From Gracilaria caudata (Eukaryota > Rhodophyta > Florideophyceae > Gracilariales > Gracilariaceae), in assembly GCA_030374735.1 (NCBI GenBank), contig JASCIV010000312.1, positions 1 to 24,831 of the forward strand: DNA of 24,831 nt. Reading direction: 5' to 3'. The notes under the pieces are model-generated. The model did not search any database. It was not told where the DNA came from and saw only the letters and a list, made by a program, of their open reading frames with translations. The position numbers were made by a program, and so were the translations under genes. Of the stretch, positions 19,301 to 24,831 are shown piece by piece. Numbering within the stretch: the first letter of the stretch is position 1; every line of letters begins with the position of its first letter.

Positions 19301-19525
19301 CATCAAGGCTTCTTCAACTTTCGTTGTATCCTTGGTAAAATCGTGAAGAGCTCGTTGATAATCTTGGACGACTTGTTCGCTGTGACCGTTTTCAGCGAGC
19401 TTTCCTGCCAGGTGCATCAGTATTCCCATTCGCGTTACTCTTTGCAACTGGCTGGAGAGAACAGCACCGTTTGGTTGGTCTACAGAAAACAAAAAAGCCG
19501 AGGTAAATCTCGGAGGCGACGGCAT
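16319..19525 (-). CDS. TPR-CHAT caspase-like cysteine protease
   Basis: This single-exon 1068-aa protein starts at ATG 19525. The N-terminal half (about 50-520) is a run of tetratricopeptide repeats with the pattern WAxxxxxLGxxxxxxxGxxxxNLExAIxxYxxAL, typical of proteins with a CHAT domain. A helical linker (about 530-680) leads into the CHAT domain (about 690-1068). The catalytic dyad is His891 in HLTCHG and Cys949 in VVACSG, 58 residues apart, followed by the family motif GARNVLCAPWAVDE. CHAT proteases belong to the caspase/separase clan, and bacterial ones cut gasdermins or other effectors when triggered. Both catalytic residues are present, so it is probably active. It is divergent from the gasdermin-like gene. 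A pyrimidine tract plus TGTAG at about 19481-19500 (minus strand) looks like a splice acceptor, so an alternative first exon is possible. Confidence 0.93.
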   Translation of the reverse strand: MPSPPRFTSAFLFSVDQPNGAVLSSQLQRVTRMGILMHLAGKLAENGHSEQVVQDYQRALHDFTKDTTKVEEALMHNKLGVLFFQSRNQHFRQNQEKGLSHMETAWEIIQHEIPASIRQIPPSTRRDWSEIPLNLGIFLAHYIADHEISNLNRAIACYQSALDIIHQNDHHSQAIIHINLGDVHRSLNNDKEAITYYKKALTVCTRQNYPQRWAQIHCHLGILFKKCQDGDKRDNINKAVLCHRNALEESSPEGTPNLWASINLNLGNAIRAQVATDKLQSVEESIKCYKNALKVWKRERDPLDWASAQAGLGNSYIMRVAGNRLQNLEDGIKYHRRALEVWTRGVAPRNWARTNASLGQALHLLSDMSNKQENVRKALKCFRNALEVWTETDAPLDWSKVQVNTGMALVASKDGNEKQNLEDAIMCYKKSLAITTRETSPYVWATTLLPLAYAYRIRIEGDRVSNIQEAKGYINSALEVLNESSPEMWLKARTQMAILTIQSEDISSSIEQLQRAVNALDYFKSLIEAGILFVGTLDQEYSVLRNILVSLYIHMSDYEKALSVFDHGKAFVLQGMLSDVFDVARNMPDDERERYEEARTTLRRLNYELDMAAGQGERRTEVLSEFQRQKQVVDDIVNRYSGTSQALSGLNEVSVQHMKEFLQRKEAIAIVFAHTQVYEKLRHGDYSTRLQAFSIHDNEVKFHIAGAELQAISLEEQLRLFTGMQNMTEERRNSERSFLRSFGMFVSDILRDRLGVAGATRQTKRLVVVPQRYLSKVPFSAVPMDVDGNGVLNSCLGEAFNGEVWLNPSLTIAVRIDQRTEATTSHESFQVVSSTCPTLPLREQHNKVIETFGNSNVVNTHTHVSNPYPPRQNIKQCDEVKECHILHLTCHGKFANGLNANEISLNSSTVLSESGLLFGDASREQALLGMTDVWTMRLDRCELASVVACSGSAVNVLSSNDENLSVSSAMLVAGARNVLCAPWAVDELAAVAVISRLYDARGERGQSFLKTLASRLWTAQKWLRDLQGEELFEQVTARFDEHGIRNVDIDPTDWYTWAAFALLGPPVV

Positions 19526-20063
19526 TTCTCGCTTCTGGAACGATCCGCACAGGAGCTGTTCGGGGGATGGGGGTCAGGGAAGGTCCGGTGAAATTGAGAA
19601 ATGTTAAAGATACAGCTCAGAGCGTTACTCTGGGTAAGATAGCGGATGAATATTTGTCACGTGTCAAAGAGGGCTGCGGCTCTTGGGGAGGCAAGATGGC
19701 TGAGTTTTGTAGTTATAAGCTGATAAGGTTTATAGGGATGCTACAAAAATGGACACCCTATCTAGCTAGCTGTGTAAAACATGGTCGCTTGGAAGCTAAT
19801 GTGCAAGATCGGTCGAGTACAGTTTTTCAGCGACGGTTGGTGCGTTCTTGAAACGTCATTATTATTTCTTCTGGAGGAAAGTATCGTCGTACTGTACAAG
19901 GGTAACATTAACATGTTGGCCGCCAGAAGGTTGGTTGGCGACACGCACCCTCGTGATACTGAAGCACATCGACAATCTGCGTTTTACGTCATAGCCTATG
20001 AAGAACAGACCTGCATTGCAGAATCTGCAACGGGACCTATGATAAAATCATATGCGCCGTTTG
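19526..20063. promoter_or_regulatory. Promoter side of the TPR-CHAT gene
   Basis: On the minus strand a TATAAA lies at 19734..19729, about 204 bp upstream of the ATG, with a CACGTG E-box-like palindrome between them (19659-19664). The assignment is by position only. A 136-codon plus-strand ATG frame (19781-20191) has no domain and runs through the palindrome, so it is probably not a gene. Confidence 0.35.
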
Positions 20064-20155
20064 ATTGTTGTAGCCGAAATGCGCCACCCAGGGCCTGGCC
20101 GAATGTGCCACCTAGCCTGGGCCCCAGGCTAGGTGGCACATTTGGCTACAACAAT
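20064..20155. repeat. Foldback element with a 41-bp perfect inner palindrome
   Basis: 20102-20121 and 20123-20142 are perfect 20-bp arms around one base. Outer arms ATTGTTGTAGCC (20064-20075) and GGCTACAACAAT (20144-20155) also pair. On the left the arm motif appears twice in direct orientation (AAATGCGCCACC then AATGTGCCACC). This is a 92-bp MITE-like foldback in the divergent promoter region between the TPR-CHAT and gasdermin-like genes. Confidence 0.9.
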
Positions 20156-20277
20156 GCACTACACGAAATTAGCGAAAAACTGCACGTATAGCGCAGCACG
20201 GGGGTTTCGTAATAGTCGAAACATCTCCTGCATGTCCTATCCTTGCTGTGTACGACAAAGTTACGTGTACCGTCGTA

Positions 20278-20304
20278 CCGAGGGTTGTAAGTTACAACCC
20301 TCGG
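20278..20304. repeat. Perfect 27-bp palindrome
   Basis: The 13-bp arm CCGAGGGTTGTAA, the central G at 20291 and the inverted arm end at 20304. It lies 89 bp upstream of the TATA box of the gasdermin-like gene, so it could be a protein-binding site or a small foldback. Confidence 0.9.
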
Positions 20305-20392
20305 GACAACTTGTAACATGAAGCTTCCAACTCAGCATACTTCCCCAACCATCGGATAGCCAGACCTCAGAGAACGTACTCCCTTTTGGCCT

Positions 20393-20399
20393 TATATAT
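20393..20399 (+). promoter_or_regulatory. TATA-like box of the gasdermin-like gene
   Basis: TTATATAT-type sequence (cTTATATATc) lies about 150 bp upstream of the ATG at 20551. This would put initiation near 20425 and give a leader of about 125 nt. The call rests on position and base pattern only. Confidence 0.45.
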
Positions 20400-20550
20400 C
20401 AACTCAACAAATCGAACCAGTGCTCACTACACATCTTCATCTTTGCATGCCCTGAAAAATTATAGCCGCATTTCCTCCTGAACCACCTCCTGTGTCTCTG
20501 CCATTTACTTGCACGTTCACCTCTCAAGTACCGAATTTCAACATCGCCCC

Positions 20551-21714
20551 ATGAGTTGTGAATTAGGAGAACAAATAGCGCATACCACTCTAAGCAAGCT
20601 CATCTCCGCGAACGCCATTGTTCCACCATGGATCGAGAATAGCGTTAATATGTTCTCCATCGTCAGAATCAAACCCAGAGCACCTGCCTCAGATATGATA
20701 GAACCACTTCACGCCAACCTATGTCACGTCCTATCCGATTCAGAAAAGGAACAACTGCGATACGTGCACGGTCCCGAACCTTCAGCAGAGCCTAAACGTC
20801 TCAGCCTTTCCACAGAGCTCTCCCAAAAAGCCACAATCAATGTGAGAGCATTTTTTGAAAGCCTGGGCTTCAGAAGCGGAAGCGACGTCGGTCATATGGA
20901 GGACATTGAGATCACTGACTTTGCCACTGAGTTTCTCAAGGAAAATCACTTCAAAACCGTGGAAAAGCTAGTGTTCAGGCACTTTCAGGAGCTCATTGCA
21001 CGCACATCGGTACAAAGCGCTGTGCGAGAGCGTTTTTTGATCGGCGTTATTACTGGAATTGCGACGGGAAAGCTGGTAATCAAAACGAAAGAAGGGAGAC
21101 AAATTGAATTGGGAGCGAATGCGGGCACTGAAACGGTTGCGGCGGATGCGCACATAGAGGGGAAGTCGCAAAGAATGAGAAATGTGGAGAGTGGTGGCAT
21201 TGTGGGATTGAACATGGTTTGTTTTCTGGTAAAAACGAATGCAGAGGAGATGAAATACAAGATATCGAAGGCAATCTGGATGATTCGAGGTGATGAAGAC
21301 AGGTCCCAGTCTGCGCGAAAGTATTTGTACAGCGGACGAGGGTTGCGTAAAGTGCTAGCCTTGTTCAAAAAAAAGGAGCATCTGTTTGCGGCTGGTCACA
21401 TTGTTGATGGGATGGATGAAAGCCTTACTGAAGAAGAGCGCGAATCTTACAATAACGTGACGAGCGAAATGGGGCTGATGCCTTCTGTGCTGGGTGTTGT
21501 CGAGGAAATGCCTTCTGAGGGAGAGCGAGTTCAAAAGAACTTTATGGGGGTTATGGGCCGCGATATGTGGAATTTAGACGGACATAGCATGGGGAAGGAA
21601 GAGAACCGCCTGAATCAATTCCTCATCGCGACGGATATGAATGGCTTGGCTGATGCGATGGACGATGAGGATTTACCGTGGATGTTGGAGGTTGACATGG
21701 AGGATTCGCAGTAG
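20551..21714 (+). CDS. Gasdermin-like putative pore-forming protein with acidic C-terminal tail
   Basis: This is a 387-aa single-exon protein. The ATG at 20551 is used because the open frame upstream has only a TTG. Its layout resembles gasdermin N-domains. An amphipathic N-terminal helix (about 6-20) is followed by a strand of the IVPP-x(9)-FSIVRIKP type (about 23-42). A basic/hydrophobic hairpin comes at about 92-110 and a helical block at about 130-158. Then come FLIGVITGIATGKLVIKTKEG (from 162), a Gly/Ala-rich loop, and a closing strand SGGIVGLNMVCFLVK (214-228), much as in fungal RCD-1/HET-Q1 proteins. Cys3 recalls the palmitoylated N-terminal Cys of bacterial gasdermins. Residues from about 235 on form a charged, acidic tail that could be autoinhibitory. 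No signal peptide is seen. This is pattern similarity only; a lineage-specific protein of unknown function is the main alternative. Confidence 0.42.
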   Translation: MSCELGEQIAHTTLSKLISANAIVPPWIENSVNMFSIVRIKPRAPASDMIEPLHANLCHVLSDSEKEQLRYVHGPEPSAEPKRLSLSTELSQKATINVRAFFESLGFRSGSDVGHMEDIEITDFATEFLKENHFKTVEKLVFRHFQELIARTSVQSAVRERFLIGVITGIATGKLVIKTKEGRQIELGANAGTETVAADAHIEGKSQRMRNVESGGIVGLNMVCFLVKTNAEEMKYKISKAIWMIRGDEDRSQSARKYLYSGRGLRKVLALFKKKEHLFAAGHIVDGMDESLTEEERESYNNVTSEMGLMPSVLGVVEEMPSEGERVQKNFMGVMGRDMWNLDGHSMGKEENRLNQFLIATDMNGLADAMDDEDLPWMLEVDMEDSQ

Positions 21715-22165
21715 TGGCAAATAAGCGACACGAGTGTTGATGATAAATTCATAATACTTCGATGCTTACGGTGCGTTTGGTGGAGCACATTCTTTAAAGT
21801 GCTGAGGTGTTGGATTTGTAGTCGGAATGTAGAAGCAAAGTGTGAGATAGACGTAAAAGTGTAGCGCCATGTTTTCAACGCATGGAACACAGTGTGCACG
21901 TTTGCTTGAAAGACAGAGCTTGATCGTGGCGGTCCCCTAAAAAGGTGGTGTAGATCCCACCACAAGCGTGAACGGAACTTGTTCTGTGGCAGAACAAAAA
22001 GGTCACAGTTTGTAAACATCTTCAAGTGATTGGCGGCAACCTTGTCCAGCCAACAACCCGGCAAAGTCAAGAGTGGGAGCCCCGCCATACCAAGGGCACA
22101 CAACATGGTCAAAGTGATAATTTACCGCAATCGACAGCGTACATCGTGCCGCACCTTCTCATCCG
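21715..22165. other. Convergent 3' spacer
   Basis: This lies between the stop of the gasdermin-like gene and the stop of the minus-strand gene to the right. A 165-codon minus-strand frame (21615-22112) overlaps the 3' end of the gasdermin-like gene antisense and lacks any domain. I see nothing else. Confidence 0.35.
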
Positions 22166-23018
22166 TCAAACGGACAGTAGTCCAACTTTCGTGACGGAAG
22201 CTTTTCCCCATTCATCAGTGGCTAACACATCCGGTATTCCTCCAAACGCACCGACTGAAATCGACTTATTTGGAGTGAGTGGTGGTGTGACATCAATGTT
22301 CCACAATGTGTATAGTCCGTTAGGCAAGGCGTTTTGTAGTTGTACGACTACTCTTGCTGAACCACTGCGGCACACACCTGAAAGACGGGCTGCCGCTTTG
22401 TTCCATTCTCTAAGAGTAATGTTCGAATCTGCACCAGCTGCAAGACACAGCTGTCCTACGATTTCAGGATCCACCGACTGTTCGAAGAAGAACGTTGTAG
22501 AACGGTCTGTGACACCGGCGGACAGGAGGGTGAAGGTGAGTGTCTGTGCGATTGGAATGTTGAACGGACCGACTCCTGGGGGAAAGAGGAGAAGTCTCTG
22601 AAAGTCGAACGCATCAAGGGTGGTCAGTTGAGAGAACGATGGTGTGGACTCGGTAATGATGGAGGTTTTGGTGCCAAATGGGTTTATGATGCCGATTTCG
22701 GCGACGGGTGGTAACCAGCCGAAGAATGAGGATGGGGAAAAGTTGACCAGCAGTTTGTCGTTGGTGTTCAAACCATGCGTGACATGGCCGTCTATGACAA
22801 AGAACGACGCGTAAACGAGCAGGAGCAGCGGTGTTATTAATAGCGAGATGGAAGATAGATGGGTGTGTGATATGCGTTCATGATTTGAGATGAAGCGTAC
22901 GACGCATACGACGCGGTGAGCGCTGAAGTGTAGCTAGTAATGTTACATAGGATGGGAGGAGCAAGTCTACCAGCGCGGCAAATCTAATAAATTACCCTTG
23001 TAGGGTCGTTCCAAGCAT
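22166..23018 (-). CDS. Putative membrane-anchored or secreted beta-rich protein, start uncertain
   Basis: The main frame is open from 22933 to 22166 with no ATG before its coding part. It begins with a hydrophobic segment (SLLITPLLLLVYASFFV) followed by about 205 aa rich in predicted beta strands (FNIPIAQTLTFTLLSAGV; NGLYTLWNIDVTPPL; SVGAFGGIPDVLATDEWG) and two cysteines. A possible spliced start is 23018..22996 (MLGTTLQG) joined across a 73-nt intron (22995..22923, GTAATT to CTTCAG, with TACTAGC as branch site) in frame, giving 259 aa. This intron is weaker than the SNARE one. The hydrophobic stretch would be a signal anchor or late signal peptide. I do not recognise the family; an extracellular role is inferred from the hydrophobic start. 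A lost start codon (pseudogene) is the alternative. Confidence 0.5.
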
Positions 23019-23366
23019 CAAATACAAAATATGAATTTCAAAATATGTAGCGTATGAACGACTCGACCGTATTCCAGATTGAGGTACAAAATATGGATGT
23101 ACCGTTCATACTCGACCAACCTTGCGCGAGACTTCTCGGCAAAAGGCGCCCTCCCAGACCCAGAACGATCATGGGCGCACCTCAGTCACACCCTTGTGGC
23201 TACTGCAGACCATTTCAAAGCGAAACAGATTGAGTTTGGACCTCGCAAACACCTCGAGAAACAAGAATCTCGGACATAATGGCCATCATGTGCAGATTAT
23301 GGCCAACAAAAGGCAACTCTTTGTTGTTCCTTCTCGGGGGCTTCTTTACCTTCCATTTCACTCGAA
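23019..23366. repeat. 5' flank of the transposase gene with short repeats
   Basis: TACAAAATATG occurs at 23023-23033 and 23085-23095. GTATGAACG (23052-23060) is inverted as CGTTCATAC (23103-23111). ACTCGACC is directly repeated at 23061-23068 and 23110-23117. These could be subterminal repeats of a Harbinger element, but no terminal inverted repeat or 3-bp target duplication could be paired with the right side within this window. Confidence 0.4.
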
Positions 23367-24620
23367 ATGGAAATCCAAGATGCAAACTACATAACGAAGA
23401 TATATGCCAAACAGAGACGTAGTGCGCTTTGTGCTATTGTAATTAATTGCAAAAGAGCTTTACGAAGGGATGAGACGATCGCCTTTCTTGCTGCAGATTT
23501 GCATGCAAAGCAGACAGGCCACAAAGGAAGATGTTCACCCAACATAGAAAGACCAATCGTAACCTTCTATTCTATAATCAGTGGGATGCCAAACAAGTTC
23601 TTCCGTCGACTTTACCGAATGTCACTTCAGTTGTTCGTACATCTCGCAAAAATAATTGGGCCGCACTCAAGAACTGAGAGTAGTCATCGCCACAGTAACT
23701 ACTTCAAACTTTCGATGACATTGCGTTGGTTGGCAGGAGGCTCGTACTTAGATATTTGTCTGGCACATAACGTATCCATATCAACATTCTACCATTACGT
23801 GGACGATACAATCGATAAGCTAAATGAAAGACTTCAAATCAAATTTCCTTACTCTTCAAAGCCGTGGTTGGAGAAAGTGTCAGGGGAATATTCTAGAGGG
23901 GGTACGAGTCCTTTGTCCAATTGCTACGGCGCGTTGGACGGACTTGCGGTGAAAATATGTGAACCTTTGGCCTCGGAAGTAGCGAATTCTTCAACATACT
24001 ACAAGAGGAAAGGCTTTTTTGCCCTGAACATGCAGGGAATGTGTGGCTCGTACTACCGGTTTACGTTTGTTTCCTGCGTTTCTCCTGGTTCCACTCACGA
24101 CTCAACTGCTTATGCAATGAGCTCGCTCTCACGACTCTTGGCCCTTACAGAGAACTCATTAGAGCGAGGCTACTGGGTTGCAGCTGATGACGCCTACAAT
24201 TGTTCACAGCGACTACTTTGTCCTTGGTCAGGACGTAATCTTTCGATATCTAAAGTCTGCTTCAATTATTGGCATAGTTCCGCTCGCATCTTCATTGAAC
24301 AAGCATTCGAGATACTAGTAGGGCGCTGGGGAATATTGTGGCGGCGTCTTCGCTGCTCGTTATCGAAGAATGCTCGAATAGTTCTAACTTGTTGCAAATT
24401 ACACAATTTTATAATCGACAAGGGTGGTAGTTTAAGTGTTCCACCACCATCAACGGCTGACACCAACAGCCATACAGAACAACCAGATTATGAAGTCCAC
24501 CTGCAGGACGAATGTGATTTAGATACCCAGATGCATAGAAGACGGCGTGATCTTGAAGCTTGTGCTTTGCGAGAATCATTTACGGAGGAAATTAGGATTC
24601 TTGGCCGTCGTAGGCCATAA
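23367..24620 (+). mobile_element. PIF/Harbinger DDE transposase (HARBI1-like nuclease)
   Basis: This is an uninterrupted 417-aa frame. A helical HTH-like segment (LRWLAGGSYLDICLAHNVS and following) precedes the DDE_Tnp_4 catalytic core. Asp191 is in GALDG, the conserved GSTHDSTAY follows, Asp274 is in AADDAYN, and Glu311 is in IEQAFEILVGRWGILWRRL. The core is followed by CCKLHNFIID, also typical of the family. The C-terminus is arginine-rich. PIF/Harbinger elements move by cut-and-paste and normally need a second Myb-like DNA-binding protein, which is not in the window. With all three acidic residues and no stop, this is either a recent insertion or a retained copy. The ATG lies in an 8-bp-stem hairpin (23351-23372). 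Confidence 0.92.
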
Positions 24621-24831
24621 ATCTATCACACATTCGCAGATTCTTTCTGAGCCATAGCTTTCTTAATCATCTTGTATTATTCCACTAATGGCTGTAGAGC
24701 CTCGGTAGCAGAGTGGGATGACCACTGAATAACCACAGAGAGTGGGTGTCGCCTTGCGAGCGACGAAGTTCTAGAACTCGACCGTGTGTAACGGAAGTAC
24801 CCGTAGTGTATCGGTATGAGCCGTCACAATG
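24621..24831. other. 3' flank of the transposase to window end
   Basis: No gene or paired terminal repeat is seen. A short stretch at 24706-24716 resembles a tRNA box A, but no tRNA fold follows. Confidence 0.4.

Noticed and set aside
19781..20191. 136-codon plus-strand frame between TPR-CHAT and the gasdermin-like gene
   Set aside because: Its C-terminal third is just the translated foldback palindrome, and the rest matches no family.
21615..22112. 165-codon minus-strand frame
   Set aside because: It overlaps the gasdermin-like 3' end antisense and has no recognisable domain, signal peptide or repeat.
22026..22601. 191-codon plus-strand frame
   Set aside because: It is the shadow of the minus-strand beta-rich protein, whose hydrophobic leader and strand pattern look real.
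24706..24790. tRNA-like segment with a box A match (TAGCAGAGTGG) and a downstream GTTCTAGAAC
   Set aside because: The acceptor arms do not pair, the T-arm is not complementary and box B departs from the consensus.

Overview
The window is nuclear DNA of an intron-poor eukaryote. It carries an assimilatory nitrate reductase of plant/algal type, a longin SNARE with one short spliceosomal intron (TACTAAC branch point), a Tom5-like mitochondrial import subunit, a TATA-driven secreted peptide and a PIF/Harbinger transposase. Mostly single-exon genes together with NB-ARC-WD40 and TPR-CHAT proteins fit a florideophyte red alga of the Chondrus type. That placement is inference from gene content; no rRNA or organelle marker is present.

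Layout: (1) 74-4422 is a compact housekeeping block: nitrate reductase (+), a VAMP7-like SNARE (-) and a 45-aa TOM5-like gene (-). (2) 4933-9021 is a single-exon 1362-aa NB-ARC-WD40 protein (-), an NLR-like receptor whose WD repeats are highly alike. (3) 9022-13250 is gene-poor, with three hairpin-forming repeats and a 108-aa cysteine-rich secreted protein. (4) 13374-13550 is a 58-aa secreted proline-rich peptide behind a TATA box. (5) 14036-16130 is a graveyard of WD40 fragments on both strands, two of which end in the same C-terminal tail as the intact NLR-like gene. (6) 16319-19525 is a TPR-CHAT caspase-like protease (-), divergent from a 387-aa gene (+, 20551-21714) whose sequence layout resembles a gasdermin pore-forming domain followed by an acidic tail. 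The spacer between them holds two near-perfect palindromes. (7) 22166-23018 is a putative membrane or secreted protein (-) that lacks an ATG in its main reading frame and may use a 23-nt first exon. (8) 23367-24620 is an uninterrupted Harbinger nuclease (+).

Working hypothesis: the NB-ARC-WD40 receptor, the TPR-CHAT protease and the gasdermin-like protein form, or are relics of, an immunity or allorecognition cell-death module. This would parallel fungal NLR and gasdermin systems and bacterial protease-gasdermin loci. The receptor and protease calls are strong; the gasdermin call is tentative and the functional link is inference.
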